Translations under genes and position numbers: made by a program
Assembly (NCBI RefSeq): GCF_000350485.1
Contig: NZ_AORV01000021.1
Location: forward strand, 62,001 to 126,000
Source: Ruminiclostridium cellobioparum subsp. termitidis CT1112
Lineage (GTDB): Bacteria; Bacillota; Clostridia; Acetivibrionales; DSM-1351
Reading direction: 5' to 3'
Length of the DNA stretch: 64,000 nt
The notes under the pieces: generated by a model
What the model was told of the DNA's origin: nothing
Databases searched by the model: none
What the model saw: only the letters and a program-made list of their open reading frames with translations
Shown: positions 1-8,952 of the stretch, piece after piece
How positions within the stretch are numbered: position 1 is the first letter of the stretch
Layout of the letters: the number at the start of each line of letters is the position of its first letter

Positions 1-134
1 TCCATTAAAATTATTCCTTTCTGCTGCAAGTATAAAGAATCCGGAGCAATTATGCAAATTTCCTTATCCAAACAGCTGCTATTTTAAAAAGCCGATTATA
101 CCTGATATATGATTATGGAAAGCTCAGGCAGATG

Positions 135-1148
135 TCAATCTCCGCAGCAGCTTCCGTCCTCTTCCACGATCCCCCCGTTTTCATCCTTTTCACCATCTTC
201 ACCGTTTCCTCCGTAACCAGAAGCCGGATCGATGTTTTCAACTTCTTTTTTTACTGAATCGAGATCGAAATTGTTTATATCATCCACTACCTTTATATAC
301 CCATTTATCATACCCATCCAACAACCAAAACTAAAATCTTCTTCAGGAACAAACTCAATTTTGTTTTCTCCTTCTGTCAAATCAATACCGGCCCCATAAT
401 TGGAGAGAATAATTCTGTTATTACAGCTGTTTATTTTCTCACCATTAAAATTTACAACCGTTTCCACACCTTTCTGGACAACAGCAACTGCCGGTGAAAT
501 CCCATAATCATTTACATTTATTGTCACAGTCTGAGTTCCGTCAACAATAGTTCCAACAGCCACCTCGTCAGTGGGAATACTGCCGTTGTGAAATTTAGCC
601 GCTTTTGAGCCTGCGGTACGGGAGTCTACCGGTATAGCTGCAGCTCCTGCCTGGCCATTACTGCCATTGTCACCGGCACTTGTGTCTGGTAAATCTTCTG
701 CTGACAGATTTGATGTATCGGATACCACCTTTATATTACTGCTTATCATACCCATCCAGCAAGTATAAACAAAATTTCCCTCTTTTTCGGGGGTAAATTC
801 AATAATATTGTCACCAACAGACAGCTTTTTCTGCAGCCTGTACTCAGGAATGGTCACAGAGTTATTGCAGCCGTTCAGTTCTCCGGCTTCAACCCTGATA
901 TTCCACTTTACAGGGATTCCTTTCCGGACAGTTATCGGCGCATATCTGCCGGATTCCAATTTTGTAGTTACAAGCTGTATACCGTTTTCTATTTTGGTCC
1001 CATCCGGGTTATCAGTTGACGCGTTTGCAATTGAACCCATAAAAGCTGAGAAATTGAAACCTCTGACCATCATTATAATAACAAGTGCTATTACAAGTAC
1101 CGCACTTGCTTTTATAATTTTTTTTGTGATTCTTCCGATTCCATTCAT
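135..1148 (-). CDS. Membrane-anchored protein with two cupredoxin-like domains
   Basis: The 337-residue protein has one N-terminal membrane anchor (about residues 12-29) and then two copies of one domain (about 55-142 and 200-288). Each copy keeps a CNN motif (Cys94, Cys242), followed near its end by CWMGMI (Cys130, Cys276 with two nearby Met). The beta-rich pattern and the late C-x-M cluster resemble cupredoxins, suggesting extracytoplasmic copper or other metal binding. The usual His ligands are not apparent in the domains. The tail is Gly/Asp/Glu-rich and ends in SCCGD. The start has GGAGG 11 nt upstream. It lies just downstream of a DUF2318 gene on the same strand, so the two may act together in metal handling. 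The domain call is from pattern only. Confidence 0.7.
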   Translation of the reverse strand: MNGIGRITKKIIKASAVLVIALVIIMMVRGFNFSAFMGSIANASTDNPDGTKIENGIQLVTTKLESGRYAPITVRKGIPVKWNIRVEAGELNGCNNSVTIPEYRLQKKLSVGDNIIEFTPEKEGNFVYTCWMGMISSNIKVVSDTSNLSAEDLPDTSAGDNGSNGQAGAAAIPVDSRTAGSKAAKFHNGSIPTDEVAVGTIVDGTQTVTINVNDYGISPAVAVVQKGVETVVNFNGEKINSCNNRIILSNYGAGIDLTEGENKIEFVPEEDFSFGCWMGMINGYIKVVDDINNFDLDSVKKEVENIDPASGYGGNGEDGEKDENGGIVEEDGSCCGD

Positions 1149-1219
1149 TCTTTCATCTGCCTCCTGTCAGTCCCGCAACAATTTTAACCGAGTTCTACGA
1201 GGCTGAATGTAAAGCTGTA

Positions 1220-1708
1220 TTATTTTGTCTTCCAGTTATCTGTGAAGAGTTCCTTATTCTGCTCTATAAAATCCTTGGAAATAGTAATGTTTGCACCGTC
1301 ATCGGTTTTATCCTCTTTAAGTATCGGTATAGGATTACACCCGCCTCTTTGCTGTTCTACCATATCCATGGAAAACCTGTTTCCGCAGTTTTGGCAGACA
1401 AGCGTATCACCTTCCTGCTTGTAATAGGCTCTGGGCGAACCATTGCACACCTGACAGGTATTAAAGGCCGTTCTTATTGTTCCGTCACTTGCTTTTACGG
1501 CCAGTATCTCCATGTTTTTATTACCTATTTTTACAGGATAAAATTTAACTGTTTCTGAAACGTCACTTTTATTGATAACAACGTCTGTTCCTTCAGCGGC
1601 AGGGCTATCCGAATTTCCGCCTGCTGCCAGTCTTGAAACAAAAATTACCGCAACAAGTATAACAGCTATTCCGATAATAATTGCAATATGTTTATTTTTA
1701 AAGTTCAT
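1220..1708 (-). CDS. DUF2318 family membrane-anchored metal-binding protein
   Basis: The 162-residue protein has an N-terminal transmembrane segment (about 8-25) and a DUF2318 domain. Two CxxC pairs (Cys85/Cys88 and Cys105/Cys108) and a further Cys124 in RGGCNP look like a metal or Fe-S site. The family is described as predicted Fe-S-containing membrane proteins and is often found beside copper or iron transport genes; its reaction is unknown. A longer reading frame begins 14 codons upstream, but the start at 1708 has GGAGG directly before it. The next gene on the strand is the twin-cupredoxin protein, about 70 nt away, consistent with a two-gene operon. Confidence 0.8.
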   Translation of the reverse strand: MNFKNKHIAIIIGIAVILVAVIFVSRLAAGGNSDSPAAEGTDVVINKSDVSETVKFYPVKIGNKNMEILAVKASDGTIRTAFNTCQVCNGSPRAYYKQEGDTLVCQNCGNRFSMDMVEQQRGGCNPIPILKEDKTDDGANITISKDFIEQNKELFTDNWKTK

Positions 1709-1894
1709 ACGCTCCTCCGTATTCTGTATTTTATGCCAGCATTTTAACAAATAAATATGTAGATTTTATGAAGATTATAATACAGACCCTGCCATATCAT
1801 CTAAAATATCAATTTATCCTAGCATATATTTACATTCAGCAAAATCTAAAGTAATATTGTTTTATGTATTAAATATTTTACCAGGGGTGCGAAT

Positions 1895-3043
1895 ATGAAA
1901 TCTGTAAAAATTACCTGTTTAGCCTGCTTGATATGCGGAATAATCCTTTTTGCCTCAGGGATTACTCTTCTCTTTAATATAAAAACTGCCCCGCCCAGTC
2001 CTGTTGTTACAGAAAACAGTACACCTTCCACCGAAACAAAGTCATTTGATATAATAAATAACTATACAGGAAATATGAATCCTATAAATTTTCTCGTATT
2101 AATAAAAGAAGCATCCGGAAGTAATACCGATACCATAATCATAGCCAATTATTCTCCGCAAACCAAGCAAATCAACCTTTTGACTGTTCCCAGAGATACA
2201 AGGGGAACCAACAGGTCCGACATTAAAATAAATTCTTTTTATGACATGGGCTACAGGCAAAAAATGCCCAAAGGCACATCTGAGTTGGAACGCAAACATA
2301 ATGCATTAAAATATACAGCCCAGACAATAAGTAACCTTACAAATACAAAAATCAATTATTATATCTACCTGGAAATTGACACAATAAAATCAATAGTGGA
2401 CAAGCTCGGAGGAATTTATTTTGATGTCCCTGCCAAACTGAAATATAACGATCCGGTACAGAATCTCCATATAGATCTGCAAAAAGGCTATCAGCTCCTG
2501 GACGGGGACAAAACGGAACAGCTGCTGCGCTTCAGGAAACCTCAGACCCGTTATTATACACGTGAGGAATTAAAAGAGGTTAACAAATACTATAATGGTT
2601 CCGATTTAAAAAGAACAGAGATGCAGATAAACTTTGTCAATGCCATTATCCAGCAAAAGGTCAGTTTACTTGAACTCCCCAGACTTATTCCCATAGTTAA
2701 CTACGCTTTTGACAATGTAATTACAAATACCGAGCTCAATGACGTTCTTTCACTGTTAGGTGCATTTACCCAGGGCTCCAGGCCTGAAATGAATACCTTC
2801 AAATTATACGGTATTGATAAAAGAATTGCAGGTGCCGACTTCTTTATATACAACGAAACTGTGGAAGACACAAAAAGCAGAGAACTGCTGAGGGCCGATA
2901 AAGTCATTGAACAATACTTTACCATTCCCTACGGAAACTTTATTCCCGACCCGGCTTCCATATATGATTTTAAAATAGCCAACAGGGATAATCCCTCAAA
3001 CAGCGATACCGATTCTGTGGGCGATAATAAAGACAAGCCGTAA
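1895..3043 (+). CDS. LytR-CpsA-Psr (LCP) family cell-wall polymer ligase
   Basis: The 382-residue protein has an N-terminal membrane anchor (about 7-27) and an LCP catalytic domain (about 65-270). It shows family landmarks: a TDTIIIA strand, the VPRDTRG motif, and a downstream LLRFR segment carrying the Arg residues that bind the polyprenyl-phosphate substrate. LCP enzymes transfer glycopolymers from lipid carriers to peptidoglycan outside the membrane. The start has GGGGTG about 6 nt upstream. It is a single gene converging with the stalk-domain gene, with a strong hairpin terminator between them. Which polymer it attaches cannot be told here. Confidence 0.9.
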   Translation: MKSVKITCLACLICGIILFASGITLLFNIKTAPPSPVVTENSTPSTETKSFDIINNYTGNMNPINFLVLIKEASGSNTDTIIIANYSPQTKQINLLTVPRDTRGTNRSDIKINSFYDMGYRQKMPKGTSELERKHNALKYTAQTISNLTNTKINYYIYLEIDTIKSIVDKLGGIYFDVPAKLKYNDPVQNLHIDLQKGYQLLDGDKTEQLLRFRKPQTRYYTREELKEVNKYYNGSDLKRTEMQINFVNAIIQQKVSLLELPRLIPIVNYAFDNVITNTELNDVLSLLGAFTQGSRPEMNTFKLYGIDKRIAGADFFIYNETVEDTKSRELLRADKVIEQYFTIPYGNFIPDPASIYDFKIANRDNPSNSDTDSVGDNKDKP

Positions 3044-3055
3044 AAGGCGATCAAA

Positions 3056-3082
3056 AAGGCCTGGTTCTGTGAACCAGGCCTT
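3056..3082. terminator. Hairpin terminator between convergent genes
   Basis: A perfect 12-bp inverted repeat (AAGGCCTGGTTC and its complement) with a 3-nt loop lies between the LCP gene stop and the convergent gene ending at 3087. It can serve both strands. Confidence 0.8.
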
Positions 3083-3086
3083 CGAA

Positions 3087-3716
3087 TTATTTCAGAGTAA
3101 AGGACTGCCAAACATCATTTAATATCTTACTGTTTTTGGTCCCATAGAATAAATTATCGGCTATCAAATCTATTGTCATAATTTTATTTCCCTTTTGGAA
3201 TATGTATACTTCATCTCTATATTCGATATCATTTCTTGTATAATAGACAATGTATTTTTTACATGTAACACCTTTTTCGCTGACTGTTGTATTGGTATTG
3301 ACCTTATAACCCAAATCCGACATATTCTCCTCAAGAAATTTAGTAAATTCAGTAAATGAATTATCTCCTTTATCAATTACCGTAACTGTCACTGACAATG
3401 AATCATTGCCATAATTTTTTAACATATCGGTATCTATATTCTTTTTCCAATTAATAGGGACATCCATGGAAAATGTATCACCCGAAACAGTTCTTTTTTT
3501 ATCCGACAGAACAACTTTATCCGGATCCAACAGTTTACCGACAGTTTTTGCATCAATTTCCCTGATGGTAAAAGAATTGACCATTCCTTCAATTTTCTTC
3601 ATCAGGTTTGCATTTCTGTAATCCTCCTCGGATACTTCATACCATAACAGATATTTATAATTTTTATCTACAAGAAATATGTCACATCCGTAATGGGTTT
3701 CATTCTTATATTTCAT
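3087..3716 (-). CDS. Downstream fragment of a frameshifted repeat protein
   Basis: This 209-residue frame is best read as the C-terminal part of the gene at 3736-4977, not as an independent gene. Upstream of its first ATG the same frame stays open and reads SDNKVYYS, which continues the second repeat of the upstream protein: NG..VYYSMKYKNE..CDIFLVD aligns with NGTEFLDFVYRNSY..RVFLTN in repeat 1. The rest holds a third copy of the W-x-x-x-P / YxIVYY repeat. No convincing ribosome site precedes the ATG. Function unknown; probably the end of an exported stalk-domain protein. A terminator hairpin follows the stop. Confidence 0.6.
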   Translation of the reverse strand: MKYKNETHYGCDIFLVDKNYKYLLWYEVSEEDYRNANLMKKIEGMVNSFTIREIDAKTVGKLLDPDKVVLSDKKRTVSGDTFSMDVPINWKKNIDTDMLKNYGNDSLSVTVTVIDKGDNSFTEFTKFLEENMSDLGYKVNTNTTVSEKGVTCKKYIVYYTRNDIEYRDEVYIFQKGNKIMTIDLIADNLFYGTKNSKILNDVWQSFTLK

Positions 3717-3735
3717 TGAATAATAAACTTTATTG

Positions 3736-4977
3736 TCACTTTACTCCATTAATTACCACGTTTTCTTTTTTCAGTATTTTATATAATTCAGGATTAAAAT
3801 AATCGGAATCTTCCTTTTCATAATTTTCTGTCAATGACTCCAGGGTCTCACCCTTATCAAGTGAATATATCTTAACAGAAAAGGAAAAGTCATTTTTACC
3901 ATAGAAATAAACCCTGTTTTGAATATTATTATCCTTTGATTCTCTCAAATCTGGCAGAAGATTGATTGACCAGTTTAATCCGGTCTCCTGGTATTTTCTG
4001 AAACCGTCCGCATTAACATCCGATAAGTCCTCGGTGCTTCCATCTCTGCTGAATGTAAGTTTAAAAGACTCCATGATATTCCCGTACTTTTCATCCGAAT
4101 ACGATACATTATTTTTGGTTCCGATAACTATGTCATAAATTTTTGTATTGGTGAGGAATACTCTTTCCTGATATGTGCTATAACTGTTCCTATACACAAA
4201 ATCAAGAAACTCTGTGCCGTTCTTTCTCTTAATCTCATAATCTATAAGAGTATAATCATACAATTCGTCTAAAATATCATTGGCGATGCTATCCATATCA
4301 TTTTCTTTATTACGGTCATATATAGAAATTGAAATGAAATATGATTCGTCGGCAGCCACAAATTCATTAGTTGTTCCGTTAAAATTCCGGTATTCCAGTC
4401 TCAGGTCATCCGGCAGCTGCATTGACCATTTGTAATAGCTGTCTCCGACTTTGGACTTGTTGGTATCCTTAATAAGTGCACTGAAATCCTTGATACTGTT
4501 CGGGTTGGCTATTTCCTTCAGAAAAGTGATTTTTCCGTCTGAGGTTTTTACATCAGCGCCCAAAATGTCTGCCAGAGAAGAAATGGATGCCATAAAAGAA
4601 TTATTTTTTATGTAGGGAGCTGCATCGATAGTTACCTTTTTTCCGGAAATTATGGCTTCCTTTTTCTTTTCAGTAAGTGTAATATCAACGCTATTATAGG
4701 TGATTACTGCGATTTTGGTCTTTAGATCCACTTTAAGAGAGGCTCCAAGAGCATCTGTTATTACCTTTACAGGCACAAAGGTCTTCCCGCCTGTCTGAGC
4801 ACTGGGTTCGGCTTTAACATTTTTGCCGTTTACCAGATAAGTATCCGAACCGGCTTTGAATGAAACCGATATTTCTGTGGAGCTCTTATCCTCAATTGGC
4901 GTATCCGAAGCAAATGCACCAAACTGTGCTAACAAAAAACACAAAATAAAGCTGAAAATTGCAACTGACTTTTTCAT
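3736..4977 (-). CDS. Exported stalk-domain (copper amine oxidase N-like) repeat protein, N-terminal fragment
   Basis: The 413-residue product has a signal peptide (about 1-24, cleavage near AFASD). A copper-amine-oxidase N-terminal-like stalk domain follows (about 38-155, with the YLVNGKNV and FVPVKVITDALGA landmarks). Then come repeats of a domain of about 140 residues (about 180-322 and 333 to the end), each starting with a Trp and a short P..LR segment. The second repeat is cut off at INGVK by a TGA, while the missing half is encoded one frame over at 3087-3734. An intact gene would give about 620 residues with three repeats. The start has a strong GGGAGG. It sits next to an HtrA protease that carries the same kind of stalk domain, suggesting a surface role. 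Confidence 0.7.
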   Translation of the reverse strand: MKKSVAIFSFILCFLLAQFGAFASDTPIEDKSSTEISVSFKAGSDTYLVNGKNVKAEPSAQTGGKTFVPVKVITDALGASLKVDLKTKIAVITYNSVDITLTEKKKEAIISGKKVTIDAAPYIKNNSFMASISSLADILGADVKTSDGKITFLKEIANPNSIKDFSALIKDTNKSKVGDSYYKWSMQLPDDLRLEYRNFNGTTNEFVAADESYFISISIYDRNKENDMDSIANDILDELYDYTLIDYEIKRKNGTEFLDFVYRNSYSTYQERVFLTNTKIYDIVIGTKNNVSYSDEKYGNIMESFKLTFSRDGSTEDLSDVNADGFRKYQETGLNWSINLLPDLRESKDNNIQNRVYFYGKNDFSFSVKIYSLDKGETLESLTENYEKEDSDYFNPELYKILKKENVVINGVK

Positions 4978-5041
4978 TGTGACCTCCCGTAGTTATAAAA
5001 CATAGATTACTAACTTAGATTATTAGATTTGGATTACAAAA

Positions 5042-6178
5042 CTAATTTTTCAGTTCATCCAAAACAACAATGATACTTTGTTCGTTTCCATCTCTGCGGA
5101 TATTGATATTTACCTTGTTACCTGGAAGCAGCCCTTTTAAGGCCTCATTTAAATCCACAGTGGTATTTACCGCTTTGCCGTTTACATTATAAATATAGTC
5201 ATTCTTTTTCAGCCCGTATTTCTCGGCACATGAACCGGCTTTGATACTGATGACCTTCAAACCCTTTTTACTGGGCAGTCCGTACAAGGCAACATTATCC
5301 TCATCATATTCGGCGCCAAGTGTGACCCTTTTTACCATGCCGTATTTATAAAAATGATCGAGTACAAATTGAATTGTATCTATTGGAATTGCATAATTCA
5401 AACCCTGTGCATTCAGCGTGGTAATTGAATTAATTCCTATCACCTCTCCTGCCATGTTGACCAGCGGACCGCCGCTGTTGCCCGGATTTATGGCAACATC
5501 TGTCTGAATGAGCTTATATTCGTAAAAACCGTCGATACTTCTGTTGAGTCCGCTGATTACACCAACCGAAGCACTGTTCCTATTCTGGAAGGACAAAGGT
5601 GTACCGATTGCAATTGCCGTTTTCCCTATAATAATATCCGAAGCCTCTCCGAACTTTGCCGGAAACAGACCGATTTTATCAATCTTGATCACAGCAAGGT
5701 CAGCTTTTTTATCAATATACTTGATCCTGGCATCATAACCGCTGCCGTCGGACAATACAACGACAATCCTTGTCATGTCCTCTACAACATGAGCATTGGT
5801 CAGTATTTCGCCGCCTGACTTTATGACGACACCCGTACCCAGGGCAAGACCTTCGGCAGAGCCTTCCTTTGCTTTTGTATTACCTATGATTCCAACAACA
5901 GAAGGACTGATTTCCTTAATAATCTCAGGAATTACATCTTCATTTTTATTGGATATATTAATTGAATTATTGTTTTGAGTTACATTCAGATTCAGGATTT
6001 GAGACAGGGCGGCTATATCAACATAAACCGTTTTCCCGACAGTAGCTGTTCCGATATCCTCCGCTTTGCCATTGACGGTTACTTTGAGGCTTGATGCACC
6101 CGAAACAGTCAAATTTGAAAGTACAAATAAAATCAGAAAAGCAGTAAAAACAATTGATTTAGTTATGGACTTTTTCAT
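5042..6178 (-). CDS. HtrA/DegP-like serine protease with N-terminal stalk domain and PDZ
   Basis: The 378-residue protein has a signal or anchor segment (about 8-27) and a half-length copper-amine-oxidase-N stalk domain (about 30-78). A trypsin-like protease domain follows (about 85-270) with a visible triad: His130 in TNAHVV, Asp160 in KADLAVI and Ser235 in GNSGGPL. A C-terminal PDZ domain (about 290-375) carries the VNGKAV segment. HtrA proteins degrade or refold damaged proteins at the membrane and cell wall. The stalk domain is unusual for HtrA and is shared with the neighbouring stalk gene. The start has AGGGG upstream. Confidence 0.88.
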   Translation of the reverse strand: MKKSITKSIVFTAFLILFVLSNLTVSGASSLKVTVNGKAEDIGTATVGKTVYVDIAALSQILNLNVTQNNNSINISNKNEDVIPEIIKEISPSVVGIIGNTKAKEGSAEGLALGTGVVIKSGGEILTNAHVVEDMTRIVVVLSDGSGYDARIKYIDKKADLAVIKIDKIGLFPAKFGEASDIIIGKTAIAIGTPLSFQNRNSASVGVISGLNRSIDGFYEYKLIQTDVAINPGNSGGPLVNMAGEVIGINSITTLNAQGLNYAIPIDTIQFVLDHFYKYGMVKRVTLGAEYDEDNVALYGLPSKKGLKVISIKAGSCAEKYGLKKNDYIYNVNGKAVNTTVDLNEALKGLLPGNKVNINIRRDGNEQSIIVVLDELKN

Positions 6179-6306
6179 ATTTACCCCTGTGAAATATTTT
6201 TATCCTAATATATTAACATTTATTCACAGATATTACAATAAGTTTCGCCAAAATATGTTAAAAAACTGCATTTTTTGTACATTTAGCCAAAAACGCAGTT
6301 TCATTT

Positions 6307-6714
6307 TCAAAATATTTTTATAAAATTCCTTATGACAAAATATATGATGAAGAAGGCTGTTATAGCTGCCCAGAACCGCTTGCTCCTTGGCACAAGCTTC
6401 ACATGTTTTTTAAAGGTTGCGCACAACAGTTCAATATATGCCAGCAATATAAGAATAATACCGAATATTGGTACAGGATTATATCTTATAGATCCGGCTA
6501 TATCTCCCGACAGAAGATGCTGGACACTCCTGGTGTTCCCGCAGCCGGGACAGTATACATGGAGATAGGTATAGCTCGGACATGCCGGAAATTTTGTTCC
6601 CAAGAAAATCAAAGAATCTCTGAAAAAGTATATGAGAAAAACAACTATAACCGGTAAAAGAATAACCATTATTTTAAAGAATGTGGAATTAAGCTTATTC
6701 AGTCTGTTTAGCAA
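6307..6714 (-). CDS. DUF2752 family membrane protein
   Basis: The protein of about 135 residues has three hydrophobic segments and the DUF2752 signature CPGCGNTRSV, followed by LLSGDIAGSIRYNPV. The function of the family is unknown. The longest frame starts at a TTG at 6726, but that TTG overlaps the GGAGG that serves the next in-frame TTG at 6714, with 5-nt spacing, so 6714 is preferred. It is a single gene upstream of the htrA-like gene on the same strand. Confidence 0.75.
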   Translation of the reverse strand: MLNRLNKLNSTFFKIMVILLPVIVVFLIYFFRDSLIFLGTKFPACPSYTYLHVYCPGCGNTRSVQHLLSGDIAGSIRYNPVPIFGIILILLAYIELLCATFKKHVKLVPRSKRFWAAITAFFIIYFVIRNFIKIF

Positions 6715-6940
6715 GTTTGCCTCCAATAATACAAAATCCGGATAGTTAATGCGTTATGCAACGGGTTAATTGAACGCACCTATGTAATATTATACTTATA
6801 CAAACTCAAAATGACTGATAATTTTGCTATTCTTTTTCAGGGAGAACATAGGTGGCTGTAATACCCTATAACGTTTATTATAGGTCTTCAACCACTAATA
6901 TATAGAATTAGGACTGACCTAGCACTTTCCTGGACAATAA

Positions 6941-6978
6941 AAAAGCCAGGCAACCTTTTGACAGTTACCCGGCCTTTT
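6941..6978 (-). terminator. Probable terminator of the UPF0210 operon
   Basis: An imperfect stem (AAAAGCC.GG..AAC pairing with GTTACCCGGCCTTTT) lies just past the stop of the UPF0210 gene and is flanked by A/T runs on both sides. Confidence 0.55.
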
Positions 6979-6983
6979 GCCGT

Positions 6984-8342
6984 CTAGTTTTTCAAGCTGT
7001 GCAGCGGAGCGGGAATCCTTCCTCCCCTGTTGATAAACTCGCTGCTGCTGAAAGAATTGACCTTCATAACAGGACCCGAGCCAAGCAAACCTCCAAATTC
7101 CACCCTGTCACCGATTTTTCTACCCGGGGCGGGAATGATTCTTACCGCCGTGGTTTTCTGGTTCACAACGCCAATTGCGGCCTCATCTGCAATTATGGCA
7201 GCAATTGTTTCGGCCGAAGTGTCACCGGGAACGACAATCATATCAAGACCCACCGAGCAGACACAAGTCATGGCCTCAAGCTTTTCAAGGGAAAGAGCAC
7301 CTGAAATCACAGCATCAATCATGCCGGCGTCTTCACTGACAGGAATAAATGCGCCGCTGAGGCCTCCAACATAAGAGGATGCCATCACTCCGCCCTTTTT
7401 GACCGCGTCATTCAGCAGTGCCAGCGCCGCAGTAGTACCATGGGTTCCGCACTTTTCGAGCCCCATTTCCTCGAGTATGTGGGCAACGCTGTCACCGATT
7501 GCAGGTGTAGGAGCAAGTGACAGGTCAACAATGCCAAAGGGCACATTCAGTCTTCGTGAGGCCTCCTGTGCAACCAGCTGACCCATTCTGGTTATTTTGA
7601 AAGCAGTCTTTTTAATTGTCTCTGCCACAACACCAAAATCCTCGCCCTTAACTTTTTCAAGAGCGCATTTGACAACGCCGGGACCGCTTACTCCGACATT
7701 TATAACACATTCCGGTTCACCAATTCCATGGAAGGCTCCCGCCATGAACGGGTTATCTTCAACTGCGTTGGCAAAAACCACCAGCTTGGCACAGGCCAGA
7801 GCTCCGCTGTCGGCGGTGAGCTGTGCCGCATTCTTCACAACCCTTCCCATCTCCGCAACAGCATCCATGTTAATTCCTGCTTTTGTTGAAGCTACATTAA
7901 CCGACGAACATACCAGTTTTGTTTCGCTCAGAGCTTCAGGTATGGAGGTTATCAGTCTCTTGTCCCCGGTTGTATAGCCTTTGTGCACCAGCGAGGAGTA
8001 TCCGCCTATAAAATTTACGCCAACAGTCTGGGCAGCTCTGTCCATTGCTTTTGCAAACTTTGTATAATCGGCACTTTCACAGCTTTCGGCTATAAGTGCT
8101 ATTGGAGTCACAGAGATCCTTTTGTTAATAATGGGAATGCCGTACTCCCTCTCAATATTCTCTCCGGTAATAACAAGCTTTTCCGCATACCTTGTAATTT
8201 TGTCATAAACTTTCCTGCAGGAAATATCTATATCGGGATGCGAACAATCTCTGAGTGAAATACCCATGGTTATTGTTCTGATATCCAGATTTTCTTTTTG
8301 TATCATTTTTATTGTTTCAAATACTTCAAAAGGACCTAACAT
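6984..8342 (-). CDS. UPF0210 / PFL family protein (DUF711)
   Basis: The protein is about 452 residues, the usual length of this family. Landmarks are the N-terminal [14 protein letters not shown] segment, the long central [13 protein letters not shown] region and a Gly-rich [15 protein letters not shown] segment. The family is related to pyruvate formate-lyase-like folds, but its reaction is unknown. The first ATG (8348) is only 3 nt from GAGG, so the ATG two codons later (8342) is preferred. It follows the ACT-domain gene with almost no gap, a pairing seen across Firmicutes, which suggests the ACT protein is a regulatory partner. Confidence 0.85.
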   Translation of the reverse strand: MLGPFEVFETIKMIQKENLDIRTITMGISLRDCSHPDIDISCRKVYDKITRYAEKLVITGENIEREYGIPIINKRISVTPIALIAESCESADYTKFAKAMDRAAQTVGVNFIGGYSSLVHKGYTTGDKRLITSIPEALSETKLVCSSVNVASTKAGINMDAVAEMGRVVKNAAQLTADSGALACAKLVVFANAVEDNPFMAGAFHGIGEPECVINVGVSGPGVVKCALEKVKGEDFGVVAETIKKTAFKITRMGQLVAQEASRRLNVPFGIVDLSLAPTPAIGDSVAHILEEMGLEKCGTHGTTAALALLNDAVKKGGVMASSYVGGLSGAFIPVSEDAGMIDAVISGALSLEKLEAMTCVCSVGLDMIVVPGDTSAETIAAIIADEAAIGVVNQKTTAVRIIPAPGRKIGDRVEFGGLLGSGPVMKVNSFSSSEFINRGGRIPAPLHSLKN

Positions 8343-8353
8343 AAGCATTCACC

Positions 8354-8623
8354 TCATATTCTATGCATGGAGTTAAAAATATCTTCGTGCTGTATCTGGA
8401 TTTTCAATCCAAGTTCAATTCCCTTATTTTCCAGCTTCTCGGAAAGCTCATGGAAGTGAATATTACATTTTGATATATCTACAAGCATAATCATGGTAAA
8501 TACATCCTGTAAAATTGTCTGAGTGATATCGAGTATATTGACATTGCTGTCTGCTAAAATATTGCTGACTCCCGCAATTATTCCTACCCTGTCCTTCCCA
8601 ATAACAGTTATAACTGCTCTCAT
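8354..8623 (-). CDS. ACT domain-containing protein (UPF0237)
   Basis: The 89-residue protein is a single ACT domain, starting AVITVIGKDRVGIIAGVSNILAD. Stand-alone ACT proteins of this family are thought to bind small ligands such as amino acids and to regulate a partner. It has a strong ribosome site (GGAG, 7 nt) and runs directly into the UPF0210 gene (12-nt gap), so the two are almost certainly co-transcribed. Confidence 0.88.
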   Translation of the reverse strand: MRAVITVIGKDRVGIIAGVSNILADSNVNILDITQTILQDVFTMIMLVDISKCNIHFHELSEKLENKGIELGLKIQIQHEDIFNSMHRI

Positions 8624-8827
8624 ACCTTATCTCCTTTTCCGGCAATTCAAGATACACTAAATTATGCTGCTGATATTTTTGCAAAAGTAAATGTACTTAT
8701 CCCTGCCATTTATAAATTAATTTAAATTAATATATTTAACTGTAATAACTGTGAGTAAGCTCTGAAAAAAGCCTAATAAATTGTATTATATATCTTTGTT
8801 ATATAAATATCAATTCCGAACATATGT

Positions 8828-8856
8828 TTGATTTTTTCTTTTAAATGTGTTATAAT
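8828..8856 (+). promoter_or_regulatory. Sigma-A-type promoter for the radical SAM operon
   Basis: A TTGATT -35 and a perfect TATAAT -10 are separated by 17 nt. They lie about 95 nt upstream of the radical SAM start, in the otherwise featureless 8624-8952 gap. Confidence 0.7.
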
Positions 8857-8952
8857 TTAATTGAATGGTAAAACTGTTAAGAAGCGTTTATTTGTTTTTT
8901 AAATGATGTATTAACAGCAAATATTAAAATAATACACGGAAGAGAATTTTTT

